NCBI RefSeq assembly: GCF_003865135.1
Contig: NZ_BHZC01000001.1
Location: 1,798,001-1,862,000, forward strand
Length of the DNA stretch: 64,000 nt
DNA from: Streptomyces chrestomyceticus JCM 4735
GTDB lineage: Bacteria; Actinomycetota; Actinomycetes; Streptomycetales; Streptomycetaceae
Direction of reading: 5' to 3'
Shown here: positions 8,609 through 17,389 of the stretch, piece after piece
How the letters are laid out: every line of letters starts with the position of its first letter
Position numbering within the stretch: position 1 is the first letter of the stretch
Notes under the pieces: generated by a model
The model's database searches: none
What the model was told of the DNA's origin: nothing
What the model saw: the letters and a program-made list of their open reading frames with translations, nothing else
Position numbers and translations under genes: made by a program

Positions 8609-10081
8609 TCAGTCGGTGGGGAGGTGGTTGATGGGGTGGTCGTCGGTGGCCCACAGGTACTGGACCGCGTACGCGCGCCACGGGCGCCAGCGCGCCGAGT
8701 GCCGTACGAGCGCCGCCGGGGTGGCCGGCAGCCCGAGGTGGGCGGCGGCGCGGCGCAGGCCCAGGTCGGTGGGGGTGAAGGCGTCGGGGTCGCCGAGAGC
8801 GCGCATGGCGATGCACTCGACGGTCCAGGGGCCCACGCCCGGCAGCGCCGCGAGCTGCGCGCGGGCCCGTTCCCGGTCGCTGCCGACGCCGAGCTGTACG
8901 GCGCCGTCGGCGAGGGCCGCGATCATGCCAGTGAGGGTGGCGCGCCGGGTACGCGGCATGGCGAGCGTCTCCGGGTCCAGACCGGCCAGCTCAGCGACGG
9001 AGGGGAAGAGGTGGGTCAGGCCGCCCGCCGGGTCGTCGATCTTCTGGCCGTGCGCGGTGACCAGCCGGCCCGCGTGCGTACGGGCCGCGGCGGTGGACAC
9101 CTGCTGGCCCAGTACGGCCCGTACCGCGAACTCGTCCGCGTCCGCGGTGCGCGGCACCCGCCGCCCCGGCGCCTTGCGGACGAGCGGCGCCAGGACGGGG
9201 TCCTCGGTCAGCAGCCCGTCGACCGCCTCCGGGTCGGCGTCCAGGTCGAGCATCCGGCGGCAGCGGGCGATGGCCCCGGCGAGGTCGCGCAGGTCGGTGA
9301 GGGACAGCCGGCAGTCGATGTGGCCGGGGCGCGGGGCCAGGGCGACGATGCCGTGCCCGTACGGGAGGGCGAGCGTGCGCCGGTACGCGCCGTCCCGCCA
9401 CTCCTCGACCCCGGGTACGGCGGTCGCGGCCAGGTGGCCGAAGAGGTTGTCCGGGCAGAGCGGCTGCCGGAAGGGCAGCCGCAGGGCGAGTGCGCCGGGC
9501 AGGGCCGTGGCGGCCCCCGGCCGGGCGCGCCGCCGCAGCTCGGTGGGCGCGAGCGCGAACACCTCCCGTACGGTGTCGTTGAAGGTGCGGATGCTGGCGA
9601 ACCCGGCGGCGAACGCCACGTCGGCCATGGGCAGTTCGGTGGTCTCGACGAGCAGCCGCGCGGTCTGGGCGCGCTGCGCGCGGGCCAGGGCGAGCGGCCC
9701 GGCGCCCAGCTCGGCGAGCAGTTGCCGTTCGACCTGGCGGGTGCTGTAGCCGAGCCGGGCGGCCAGGCCGGGTACGCCCTCCCGGTCGACGACGCCGTCG
9801 GCGATCAGCCGCATGGCGCGCGCCACGAGGTCGGCGCGCTCGTCCCACTGGGGCGAGCCGGGGCTGGCGTCCGGGCGGCAGCGCTTGCAGGCGCGGTAGC
9901 CGGCCTGCTGAGCGGCCGCGGCGCTCGGGTAGAAGGTCATGTTCTCGGGCTTGGGCGGCACCACCGGGCAACTGGGACGGCAGTAGATACGTGTGGTGCG
10001 CACCGCCGTGTAGAACCAGCCGTCGAACCTGGCGTCCTTGGACTGCACGGCGCGCAGACAGCGCTCGAAGTCGGTGTGCAT
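8609..10081 (-). CDS. alkA: fused Ada metal-binding/AraC regulator and AlkA 3-methyladenine DNA glycosylase
   Basis: A 490-residue fusion that both senses and repairs DNA methylation. N-terminus: Ada zinc domain with C34, C38, C65 and C68; C34 would be the methyl-phosphotriester acceptor. Next is an AraC-type helix-turn-helix (about residues 80-175, with [19 protein letters not shown]), then the AlkA N-terminal domain and the HhH-GPD glycosylase ([20 protein letters not shown], with the catalytic Asp in FTPTDLGLR). This fusion is common in actinobacteria. ATG 10081 starts just ahead of the conserved Ada fold and sits 6 nt after GATGCT, fitting a leaderless mRNA. It heads the operon with ogt, and its regulatory half may control that operon. 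Confidence 0.94.
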   Translation of the reverse strand: MHTDFERCLRAVQSKDARFDGWFYTAVRTTRIYCRPSCPVVPPKPENMTFYPSAAAAQQAGYRACKRCRPDASPGSPQWDERADLVARAMRLIADGVVDREGVPGLAARLGYSTRQVERQLLAELGAGPLALARAQRAQTARLLVETTELPMADVAFAAGFASIRTFNDTVREVFALAPTELRRRARPGAATALPGALALRLPFRQPLCPDNLFGHLAATAVPGVEEWRDGAYRRTLALPYGHGIVALAPRPGHIDCRLSLTDLRDLAGAIARCRRMLDLDADPEAVDGLLTEDPVLAPLVRKAPGRRVPRTADADEFAVRAVLGQQVSTAAARTHAGRLVTAHGQKIDDPAGGLTHLFPSVAELAGLDPETLAMPRTRRATLTGMIAALADGAVQLGVGSDRERARAQLAALPGVGPWTVECIAMRALGDPDAFTPTDLGLRRAAAHLGLPATPAALVRHSARWRPWRAYAVQYLWATDDHPINHLPTD

Positions 10082-10356
10082 GCATCCAGCATCCGGCAGC
10101 CGTACCGGCTCGGCTGGCGGTTTTCCGACATCAGCGTCCGGTGACCAGTCCGGCTGCCGACGACCTGCCGGGTGGCATACGGCACCCGGCGACGATTTGC
10201 GCCGGGCCGGGGGCGGTGTGCGAGAGTTGACCACCCGGTCGGCCGGGCGCGCACGGGTGCGCAGCCGCTGCCGGGACCCCCTACTTCAGACGAACGGTTC
10301 CGGCCGCGCCGCCAGCGTGTCCGGAGTCGTTCCCCTCCCTACGTCCTTCTCAGAGA

Positions 10357-11120
10357 GTGATGCAGGCAACGACTCTTCTCCCCCGGACCGAGGACCTGTT
10401 CACCCAGGGCCTGGAGCTCCAGGAGGGCGCCGCCCTCCTGCGTTTCGGCGCCGCCCGGCAGCGGCCCGCCGACCGGAGCAGTTGGTGCAACAGCGGCGCT
10501 GTCGCCTGGCTCGACGCCCCCGAGGGCACGTGTGGAGCGTCGGCGAGGCAGAGGCCGCAGCCGGTCTCGTGCTGCGTGCCGCGCAAGGGTTTCCCGACCA
10601 GGTACGGGAGTTCACCGGCCCGCGCGGCACCGAGACGCTGGTCGCCCGCCATCTCGCGGTGACCGACGTCGTCGAGTGGATCTTCCGCTGGACGCTGGAG
10701 GAACCGGCCGTCCACCCTGCGGAGGACCGGGTGGTCACGCTCGACGAGAGCCACCACGACGAGCTGCTCGCCTTCCTCAACGAGCACAGTCCGGCCCACT
10801 CCACCGGCCCCGGCTCCGCGGACGTCAGCCTCTGGGCCGGTATCCGCGGCGCGGACGGGCGGCTGGTGGCGTGCGGCGCGATGAGCAGCCTGCGGGACAG
10901 CGGCGCGCCGCTGATGGCGTCCGTCGCGACCGACGCCGCCCAGCGCGGCCAGGGCCTCGGCGCCGCGCTGACCTCGTGGCTGACCCGGCACACCGTACGG
11001 CGGCACGGGTTCTGCACGCTGTGGCAGCTTGCCGAGAACGCGCCCGCCGAGCGGCTCTACGACCGGCTCGGCTACCGCAACGAGGACCCCTGCGTGTCCG
11101 CGCGGATCGCTTCGGCCTGA
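10357..11120 (+). pseudogene. GNAT-family N-acetyltransferase interrupted by a frameshift
   Basis: Two overlapping frames together read as one acetyltransferase. The N-terminal part (10357 to about 10520) encodes MQATTLLPRTEDLFTQG and LRFGAARQ through AVAWLDAPE. The rest is in the -1 frame, from HVWSVGEAEAAAGLVLR to the stop at 11120, and contains the acetyl-CoA loop AQRGQGLGAAL and the C-terminal NAPAERLYDRLGYR. The switch lies at about 10515-10535, where there is a run of five C residues; one extra C would restore a single frame reading DAPRGHVW. The gene is therefore a real pseudogene, a sequencing error in a C-run, or a frameshifted gene. GTG 10357 and ATG 10360 are the candidate starts. 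Confidence 0.72.
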
Positions 11121-11181
11121 GCGGCGGGCCGTACGGCACCGGGCGGCGGGGCCCCGAGGGGCTTTCGGCCGGTGTCCGGGT

Positions 11182-11712
11182 TCAGCCCACCCGCGCCGCG
11201 AACGCCGCGTACGCCCGCTCGTCGAAGAGCACGAAGCGCACCTCCTCGACGGCCGTCTCCGTGGCCCGCACCGTCTCGACGGCGATGCGGGCCGCGTCGT
11301 CCAGGGGCCAGCGGTAGATCCCGGCGGAGATCGCCGGGAAGGCGACGGTACGGGCGCCCAGCTCGTCGGCGACCCGCAGCGACTCGCGGTAGCAGGAGGC
11401 GAGCAGGTCCGAGCGGTCCTCGGACCGCGCCCAGACGGGGCCGACGGTGTGGATCACCCAGCGGGCCGGCAGCCGGCCCGCCGTGGTCGCCACGGCCTGC
11501 CCGGTGGCCAGGCCCTTGCCGTAGTGCGAGGCGCGCAGCGCGCGGCACTCGGCCAGGATCTCGGGGCCGCCGCGCCGGTGGATCGCGCCGTCCACTCCCC
11601 CGCCGCCCAGCAGCGAGGAGTTGGCGGCGTTCACGACGGCATCGACCGGCTGCTCGGTGATGTCGCCCGCGACGAGCGTGAGGGCGGGCCGGTGAGGTGA
11701 GGGTGCGGTCAT
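11182..11712 (-). CDS. macrodomain protein (O-acetyl-ADP-ribose deacetylase type)
   Basis: Single-domain 176-residue macro protein that binds ADP-ribose and probably hydrolyses O-acetyl-ADP-ribose or ADP-ribosyl esters. The MacroD-type motifs are present: [20 protein letters not shown] (catalytic-loop Asn and Asp), [10 protein letters not shown] and the phosphate-binding [22 protein letters not shown] 11712 lies 6 nt after CATGAT on the minus strand, consistent with a leaderless mRNA. The sirtuin at 19.4 kb makes O-acetyl-ADP-ribose, so the two could share a metabolite, but they are not co-transcribed. Confidence 0.92.
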   Translation of the reverse strand: MTAPSPHRPALTLVAGDITEQPVDAVVNAANSSLLGGGGVDGAIHRRGGPEILAECRALRASHYGKGLATGQAVATTAGRLPARWVIHTVGPVWARSEDRSDLLASCYRESLRVADELGARTVAFPAISAGIYRWPLDDAARIAVETVRATETAVEEVRFVLFDERAYAAFAARVG

Positions 11713-11779
11713 ACGGCCATCATGGCCCGGCGCGCGGCCCGCCGTACGGGCCTCACGGTCCGCTGCCGCCGTACGGACC

Positions 11780-12316
11780 TCAGGGCCCGCTGCCGCCGTC
11801 GGCGGACGTGCCCTCCGCCCCGCCGGGCGGCCAGGTGATCTCGAAGTACCTCACCCGCTCGTCCTCCCCCACCGGCCGCATCCCGGCGGCCGCCATGACG
11901 TGCTGGGACGCGGTGTTGCCGAGGTCGGCGTCGCCCTTCACCCGGGTGACGCCGCGTTCCCTGGCGAGGCGCAGCAGCCCGCGCAGCGCCTCGGCCGCGT
12001 AGCCCCGGCCGCGCGCCTCGGGGACCAGTCCGTAGCCGATCGTGACGCAGCCGTCCGCGTCGGGCGGCCGGTGGAAGCCGAGGCTGCCGATGGCCAGCCC
12101 ATCCGCCCGGCGGCGTATCTCATAGTCCCCGAACGGCTGCGGGTCGCCGGTGGCCGCGCAGTGGCCCAGGAAGTCGGTGGCGGACTCCACGTCCCCGTCG
12201 GTCGGATAGCCGGGCGCCCACCGCTCCCCGTCCGCCGGGGTCCGCGTCACCAGCCGCTCCGCCTCGGCGGCGGTCAGCGGGTGGAGCACCAGCCGCGCTG
12301 TCTGAAGATCGCTCAT
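11780..12316 (-). CDS. GNAT-family N-acetyltransferase (RimJ/RimL-like)
   Basis: A 178-residue acetyltransferase with the GNAT N-terminus [19 protein letters not shown], a central strand [14 protein letters not shown] and the acetyl-CoA loop [18 protein letters not shown], followed by [21 protein letters not shown]. This pattern is typical of RimJ/RimL-type proteins acetylating protein N-termini or small amines; the substrate is unknown. ATG 12316 is used because upstream sequence in the same frame translates a tandem DNA repeat and is not homologous. A TAATTC hexamer ends 7 nt upstream, suggesting little or no leader. The C-terminal tail is glycine-rich. Confidence 0.88.
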   Translation of the reverse strand: MSDLQTARLVLHPLTAAEAERLVTRTPADGERWAPGYPTDGDVESATDFLGHCAATGDPQPFGDYEIRRRADGLAIGSLGFHRPPDADGCVTIGYGLVPEARGRGYAAEALRGLLRLARERGVTRVKGDADLGNTASQHVMAAAGMRPVGEDERVRYFEITWPPGGAEGTSADGGSGP

Positions 12317-12370
12317 GACAGGGGAATTAGCACGCGCGGTGCGCGGGGCGCACGGGAGTTTCCGGCCCGG

Positions 12371-12465
12371 CCGCCCGTCGGTACCGTGACCGCCCGTCGG
12401 TACCGTGGCCGCCCGTCGGTACCGTGGCCGCCTGTCGGTGCCGCGGCCTCCCGTCGGTGCCGCAG
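12371..12465. repeat. five tandem copies of a 19-bp repeat
   Basis: Consensus CCGCCCGTCGGTACCGTGG in units at 12371, 12390, 12409, 12428 and 12447. The first three are nearly identical and the last two diverge. The repeat lies in the gap between the TetR gene stop and the acetyltransferase start. No spacers separate the units. Confidence 0.9.
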
Positions 12466-12477
12466 GCTCCCGCACCG

Positions 12478-13101
12478 TCAGCCGCCCGCCGTGAGATAGC
12501 CGGTGATCATGGTGACGAGTTCGTCCTCCAGCCGGGCGGAGTCGACCGGGTCCGGCGCGGCGAGGAGCTGGTGGACGACGAGTTCGATGGTGCTCACCGC
12601 GAGCCGGGTGGCGGTGTACGTGTCCGCGACCCGGACCTCCGGGTGCCCGGCGAACAGCGCGTGGGCGTAGGCGATCCGCTCCCGCCCGTGCCGGGCGATC
12701 TTGTCGAGCAGCTCCGGGGACCGGGGCCCCTGCTCGGCCATGACGCGCAGCAACTGGGGGTCGTCGCGGTGGTTGCCGATCGAGGTGCGTACGAAGAGGC
12801 GGATGATCTCTTCGAGGGACTCGGGCGCCTCGCCGTCCTGGTGCCGGCCGGCGGCGGCTATCCCGGCGTCGAGGTGCCGGGTCAGCAGCTCCACCAGGAT
12901 CGCGTCCTTGTTCGGGTAGTACTGGTACAACGAGCCGATCGACACCCGTGCCCGCGCGGCGATGCGGTTGGTGGTCCCCGCGGCGTAGCCGTACTCGGCG
13001 AAAACGTGAGCAGCGGCGGTGAGGATGCGCTGCCGGGTGGCTTCCGCGCGGGCCTGACGTGGCTGTTTACGTGGCTGGAGGCCGCGGCGGCCGGTGGTCA
13101 T
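12478..13101 (-). CDS. TetR-family transcriptional regulator
   Basis: A 207-residue repressor-type protein. The N-terminal TetR helix-turn-helix is clear: RQRILTAAAHVFAEYGYAAG, TTNRIAARARVSIGSLYQYY and PNKDAILVELL. The rest is an all-helical ligand-binding and dimer domain with no readable ligand. ATG 13101 follows GGAGGAGCC, a good ribosome-binding site. It is divergent from the PPOX flavoprotein and VanB-type reductase, and a 14-bp palindrome lies between them, so it most likely represses those genes and itself. Confidence 0.93.
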   Translation of the reverse strand: MTTGRRGLQPRKQPRQARAEATRQRILTAAAHVFAEYGYAAGTTNRIAARARVSIGSLYQYYPNKDAILVELLTRHLDAGIAAAGRHQDGEAPESLEEIIRLFVRTSIGNHRDDPQLLRVMAEQGPRSPELLDKIARHGRERIAYAHALFAGHPEVRVADTYTATRLAVSTIELVVHQLLAAPDPVDSARLEDELVTMITGYLTAGG

Positions 13102-13142
13102 GGCTCCTCCTGGGCAGCCCGCGAATGCGAGTAGCAAAGACC

Positions 13143-13156
13143 TGAGCAATTGCTCA
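13143..13156. promoter_or_regulatory. perfect 14-bp palindrome, likely TetR operator
   Basis: TGAGCAATTGCTCA is a perfect palindrome 42 bp from the TetR start codon and 122 bp from the PPOX start codon. TTGCTC at either end could serve as a -35 in both directions. Its place in a 177-bp divergent promoter region makes it the obvious operator candidate. Confidence 0.7.
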
Positions 13157-13278
13157 CAATGGTGCCATGAGCTGCGGCGGAGCGGTTGCCGCCGCAGTTG
13201 TCGCGGAGCGTGAGGGGGTCGGGAGCGCCGCTGCCGCCCGCGCCCGTCCGCCGTGCCGCCCTCCCGGAAGGAGCCCTC

Positions 13279-13908
13279 ATGACGCACGTCCGCACCCGCC
13301 CACGGCGACTGTCCCTGGCCGAGGTCCGCGCCCTGATCGGTGAACCCGAACCGATGCTGGAGAACAAGAAGATCGACCACATCGACCGGTTCGCCCGCAT
13401 GTTCATCGCGCACGCGCCGTTCCTGTCGCTGGCCACCGCGGACGCGGCCGGGCGGGCCGACTGCTCACCGCGCGGCGACTACCCCGGGTTCGTGAAGGTC
13501 CTCGACGAGAACCTGCTCGCGATACCCGACCGGCCGGGCAACCGGATCGCCGACTCGCTGTGCAACATCGTGGAGAACCCCGAGGTGGGGATGCTCTTCA
13601 TGGTCCCCGGGATGCGGGAGACGCTGCGGGTCAACGGCCGGGCCTACCCCACCGACGAGCCCGACGTGCTGGTCCGGATGCGTACCGAGGCCAAGGCGCC
13701 GGCCCTGGCGATCGTCGTCGAGGTGACCGAGGCGTACTTCCACTGCGGCCGGGCGCTCCTGCGGTCCCGGATGTGGGACCCGGCCAGCCAGGCCCTCGCC
13801 GACGAACTGCCGACCGCCGGGGAGATCGCCGCCGCGCAGTTCGGGGGCGACATCGCCCCGGAGCAGTTCGAAGCCGTCCTCGAAGCGTCCTACCGGAAGC
13901 TCTTCTGA
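13279..13908 (+). CDS. pyridoxamine 5'-phosphate oxidase-fold flavoprotein
   Basis: A 209-residue split-barrel protein of the PPOX-like superfamily, of the kind often annotated as the MSMEG_1061 family. Visible conserved parts are FIAHAPFLSLATADAAGRAD, the cofactor-region SPRGDYPGFVKVLDENLLAIPDRPGNR, GMLFMVPGMRETLRVNG and YFHCGRALLRSRMWDP. These proteins bind FMN, F420 or haem; the reaction is unknown. ATG 13279 follows GGAAGGAG by 6 nt. The gene lies 23 nt before a ferredoxin-type reductase that could supply it with electrons, and both face away from the TetR gene. Confidence 0.88.
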   Translation: MTHVRTRPRRLSLAEVRALIGEPEPMLENKKIDHIDRFARMFIAHAPFLSLATADAAGRADCSPRGDYPGFVKVLDENLLAIPDRPGNRIADSLCNIVENPEVGMLFMVPGMRETLRVNGRAYPTDEPDVLVRMRTEAKAPALAIVVEVTEAYFHCGRALLRSRMWDPASQALADELPTAGEIAAAQFGGDIAPEQFEAVLEASYRKLF

Positions 13909-13931
13909 CCGTGCCGGAAAGGGAACCATCC

Positions 13932-14840
13932 ATGCAGCGGACCCTCCTCGACCGTATCGACCCGGTCGCCGAGGACGTCGTCTCCCTCGTCCTGCGCGGC
14001 GCCGACGGCCCTCTGGCGCCCTGGGAGCCGGGCGCCCATGTCGACGTGGCCCTGCCGAACTGGCTGACCCGGCAGTACTCCCTCTGCGGCGACCCCGCCG
14101 ACCGCGAGACCTACCGCGTCGCCGTACGGTACGACCCGCTCAGCCGCGGCGGCTCCGAGTACATCCACCGTTTCCTGCGCCAGGGCCGCCCGCTCGACGT
14201 GTCGCTGCCGCGCAACAACTTCCCCCTCGATCCCGCGCCGGGTTACCTCTTCCTCGCCGGCGGGATCGGCATCACCCCCGTCCTGCCGATGCTGCGGGCG
14301 GCGACCGCGGCGGGACTGCCCGCCTCCCTCGTGTACGCGGGCCGGGCGGCCGCCACCATGCCCTTCGCCGAGGAACTGCGCGCGGCCTACGGGGACGCCG
14401 TACGCATCGTCACCACGCAGCAGCACGGCAGGCCGGACCTCGCCGCGCTGGCGGCGGAGCTGGCCCCCGGCACCCTGGTCTACTGCTGCGGGCCGGCCTC
14501 CATGCTCACGGCGGTGGAGGCCGTCTTCCCGGCCGGGCAACTGCGTACGGAGCGGTTCCAGCCGGCGCCCAAGGTCTTCGCCCCGGACCAGGCGTTCGAG
14601 GTCGCGTGCGCCCGGTCGGGGCGGACGGTCCAGGTGGATGCCGACGATTCGCTGCTGAACGCTCTCCAGCAGGCCGGGGTCCCGGTGTCGTCGGGGTGCC
14701 GCGAAGGCGTCTGCGGGAGCTGCGAGATCACCGTCCTGGAAGGCGAGGTCGAGCACCGGGACGACGTCGGCGCCGACGAGGGCCGGATGTTCGCCTGCGT
14801 CTCCCGCGCGCTGGGCCCGCGGCTGGTGCTGGACCTCTGA
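13932..14840 (+). CDS. PDR/VanB-type oxidoreductase with C-terminal 2Fe-2S domain
   Basis: A 302-residue phthalate-dioxygenase-reductase-like protein. The domains in order are a flavin-binding barrel (RQYSLCGDP about residue 45), an NAD(P)-binding Rossmann domain (FLAGGIGITPVLPMLRAA, YCCGPASMLTAVE), and a plant-type ferredoxin with C256, C261, C264 and C289. Such reductases move electrons from NADH through flavin and 2Fe-2S to an oxygenase or demethylase. No oxygenase is adjacent; the upstream PPOX flavoprotein is the only visible partner. ATG 13932 has GAAAGGGAA upstream. Confidence 0.93.
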   Translation: MQRTLLDRIDPVAEDVVSLVLRGADGPLAPWEPGAHVDVALPNWLTRQYSLCGDPADRETYRVAVRYDPLSRGGSEYIHRFLRQGRPLDVSLPRNNFPLDPAPGYLFLAGGIGITPVLPMLRAATAAGLPASLVYAGRAAATMPFAEELRAAYGDAVRIVTTQQHGRPDLAALAAELAPGTLVYCCGPASMLTAVEAVFPAGQLRTERFQPAPKVFAPDQAFEVACARSGRTVQVDADDSLLNALQQAGVPVSSGCREGVCGSCEITVLEGEVEHRDDVGADEGRMFACVSRALGPRLVLDL

Positions 14841-14866
14841 GCCGTACGACGGACGCAGGTGCGTCA

Positions 14867-14893
14867 GGGCCGGACCGCGGCACGGTCCGGCCC
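14867..14893. terminator. bidirectional hairpin between convergent genes
   Basis: An 11-bp perfect stem (GGGCCGGACCG with its complement) and a 5-nt loop sit between the convergent reductase and FAD-oxidoreductase genes. It has no U-tract. Confidence 0.65.
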
Positions 14894-14907
14894 CGGCGGG
14901 CTCTTCG

Positions 14908-16326
14908 TCAGCGGGCCGGCCGCAGCCGGGACCAGACCGCCCGGGCGGCGTGGTGGCCGGACATCCCGTGGACGCCGGGGCCCGGCGGGGCGGACTGGGA
15001 GCACAGGAAGACCGCCGGGTGGGCGGTGGTGTACGGGACGCGCGCCAGCTTGGGGCGGATCACCAGGCCCAGCCCGGCGGCGGAGCCCGAGCAGATGTCC
15101 CCGCCGACGTAGTTCGCGTTGCGGGCGGCCAGTTGGGGCGGCCCGGCGACGGCGCGGGCCAGCACCAGGTCGCGGAACCCGGGCGCGAAGCGCTCCAGTT
15201 GGCGTTCGACCGCGTCCGTGGCGTCGCCCTCCCAGCCGTGCGGGACGTGCCCGTACACCCAGAAGGTGTGCTTGCCCTCGGGGGCCCGGGTGGGGTCGGT
15301 CAGGCTGGGCTGCGAGGTGATCAGGAACGGTACGGACGGGGCGCGGCCGTCGGCGGCGGCGCGCAGCGCGGCGCCGATCTCGCCGCTGGTGGGGCCGAGG
15401 TGCACGGTGCCCGCCCGGCGGGCCGCGGCGGAGGTCCACGGCACCGGGCCGGACAGCGCGTAGTCGATCTTGAAGACGCCGGGACCGTACCGCACCCCGC
15501 GGTAGGCGTTGCCGAGCCCCGCGATCCGGGCCAGGGCGGTCGGCGAGGTGTCGAAGACGTACGCGCGGGCCGGCGGCAGGTCGTCCAGCCGCTTGACCTC
15601 GTACCCCGTGTGCACCGCGCCGCCGTGCAGGCGCAGCAGCGCGGCCAGCGCGTCGGGGATGGCCTGGGAGCCGCCGCGCGGGATCGGCCAGCCGCCCGCG
15701 TGCGCGGCCAGCGCGAACATGATCGCGGCGCCGCCGGTGCCCGGACTGCTGAGCGGCGCGATGACGTGGGCGGCGAGGCCGGCGAACAGGCCGCGTGCCT
15801 TCTGTTCCCGGAAGCGCCGGTTGAGCAGGGCGGCCGGCTGGGCCGCGGCCAGGCCGAACCGGGCGTACGTCACCGGGTCGCGCGGCAGGCCGAGCCACTG
15901 GGTGCGCAGGAAGTCCGCGGCGAGGGTGTCCCACTTGCCGAGGAAGGGCGTGAGCAGGCGGCGGTACGTCCCGGCGTCGTGCGCGCCGAGGGACATCGCC
16001 GTCTCGCCGACGGAGCGGGACAGCACCGCGGCCGTGCCGTCGGGAAAGGGGTGCGCCAGCGGGAGGTCGGGGTGCAGCCACTGGAGGCCGTACCGCTCCA
16101 GGTCCATGGCCGCGAAGGCGGGCGAGCCCGCGGCGAGCGGGTGCACCGCCGAGCAGGGGTCGTGCCGGAAGCCGGGGAGGGTCAGCTCCTCCGTGCGGGC
16201 GCCGCCGCCGATGGTGTCGTGGGCCTCGAAGACCTCCACGGACATGCCGCGGCGGGCCAGTTCGACGGCCGCGGTCAGCCCGTTGGGGCCCGCCCCGATC
16301 ACCACGGCATCGAGCATCGTCGGCAC
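14908..16326 (-). CDS. FAD-dependent oxidoreductase, phytoene-desaturase/CrtI-like
   Basis: A 472-residue NAD(P)/FAD-dependent oxidoreductase. The N-terminal dinucleotide fold is [20 protein letters not shown] followed by the FAD-contacting [17 protein letters not shown], and the C-terminal FAD motif is in [16 protein letters not shown]. Similarity is to the carotenoid-desaturase/retinol-saturase group, but no crt genes are near, so a carotenoid role is not supported. GTG 16326 is chosen because GAGGGGAG ends 8 nt upstream; ATG 16317 is the alternative. It follows the inositol-phosphatase-like gene by 40 bp on the same strand and is probably co-transcribed with it. Confidence 0.88.
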   Translation of the reverse strand: MPTMLDAVVIGAGPNGLTAAVELARRGMSVEVFEAHDTIGGGARTEELTLPGFRHDPCSAVHPLAAGSPAFAAMDLERYGLQWLHPDLPLAHPFPDGTAAVLSRSVGETAMSLGAHDAGTYRRLLTPFLGKWDTLAADFLRTQWLGLPRDPVTYARFGLAAAQPAALLNRRFREQKARGLFAGLAAHVIAPLSSPGTGGAAIMFALAAHAGGWPIPRGGSQAIPDALAALLRLHGGAVHTGYEVKRLDDLPPARAYVFDTSPTALARIAGLGNAYRGVRYGPGVFKIDYALSGPVPWTSAAARRAGTVHLGPTSGEIGAALRAAADGRAPSVPFLITSQPSLTDPTRAPEGKHTFWVYGHVPHGWEGDATDAVERQLERFAPGFRDLVLARAVAGPPQLAARNANYVGGDICSGSAAGLGLVIRPKLARVPYTTAHPAVFLCSQSAPPGPGVHGMSGHHAARAVWSRLRPAR

Positions 16327-16366
16327 CTGCGCCACTCCCCTCGTCAGCGACCCTCGCCGTCGAGGA

Positions 16367-17269
16367 TCAGTTGGCGGCCGCCAGCAGTCCGAGGATACGC
16401 CGGGCGGTCTCCGCGTCCCGTGCCGCGGTGAACGGCAGCGCGTTGCCGCCCGTGATGCGGAACGGCTCGCCGGCGACCGTGCCGCTCGCCCCGCCCGTCT
16501 CGTGGACCAGCAGCAGCCCCGCCGCATGATCCCAGGCGTTCTCCCAACTGAAGGCGACGGCGTCCAGCTCGCCGCTGGCTATGTACAGATACTCCAGGCC
16601 CGCCGAGCCGCAGGGGCGCGGGACGACGCCGTCCGTCTCCAGGGCGGACAGCACCCGCTTCTGCTCGTCGGTGGTGAAGTCGTAGTGCGATATCGCCACG
16701 TCCAGCGCCGCACCGGCCACCGGGGCGCTCCGGCGCAGCGGCCGCCCGTTCAGCTCGGCGCCGGCGCCGCGGCGGGCGGTGGCCATCAGGTCCAGGGCCG
16801 GGGCGTACGTCCAGGAGGCGAGCAGTTCGCCGCGCAGCGCCAAGGTGACGAGCGTGGCGAAGCCGGGGTCGCCGTGCACGAACTGGCGGGTGCCGTCGAC
16901 CGGGTCGACGATCCACACCGGCGCGTCGCCGCCCAGCGCCGCCAGCACGGCGGGATCGGCGTGCACCGCCTCCTCGCCGACCACCAGCGAGCCGGGCAGC
17001 AGGCTCGTCAGGGCGGCGGTCAGGTGTTCCTCGGCCAGCCGGTCGGCGACCGTGACGAGGTCGTGCGGGCCGTTCTTCTCCAGCACCTCGTGGGCGGCGA
17101 GCTGCCGGAACCGCGGCATGATCTCGGCCGCCGCGGCCTTGCGGACGGCGTCCTCGACGGCGGCCGGGTTCAGCGCGCGCAGCACCTCGTCCGCCGTGTG
17201 TGTCGCGGCGCCCACCGCGCCCGTCTCGTCCGTCGTGTCTCCCGTTTCCGTACGAATCGCTTCGATCAT
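16367..17269 (-). CDS. inositol monophosphatase-family protein
   Basis: A 300-residue Mg-dependent sugar/inositol phosphatase. The metal-binding motifs are intact: GEEAVH (E99, E100), [15 protein letters not shown] (D122, D125) and the C-terminal [18 protein letters not shown]. The substrate could be inositol-1-phosphate, histidinol phosphate or another phosphomonoester. ATG 17269 has GGAG 5 nt upstream. An in-frame upstream extension to 17353 is rejected because it has no family homology. It heads a two-gene minus-strand unit with the FAD oxidoreductase. Confidence 0.92.
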   Translation of the reverse strand: MIEAIRTETGDTTDETGAVGAATHTADEVLRALNPAAVEDAVRKAAAAEIMPRFRQLAAHEVLEKNGPHDLVTVADRLAEEHLTAALTSLLPGSLVVGEEAVHADPAVLAALGGDAPVWIVDPVDGTRQFVHGDPGFATLVTLALRGELLASWTYAPALDLMATARRGAGAELNGRPLRRSAPVAGAALDVAISHYDFTTDEQKRVLSALETDGVVPRPCGSAGLEYLYIASGELDAVAFSWENAWDHAAGLLLVHETGGASGTVAGEPFRITGGNALPFTAARDAETARRILGLLAAAN

Positions 17270-17389
17270 GACTCCATCGAACCACGCCCCACTGACACAG
17301 CACCTGGACGGAAGGTGAACTCCGGATGCCGGGGGCCGGGCCCGGCGGGGCACCGGCCACGCTCCGGGCAGACGCTCACCCCGCCGCGG

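Noticed and set aside
12371..12465. CRISPR array
   Set aside because: Units are contiguous with no spacers, and no cas genes are present.
14908..16326. Carotenoid biosynthesis gene cluster
   Set aside because: No crtB, crtE or cyclase gene nearby; only general CrtI-fold similarity.
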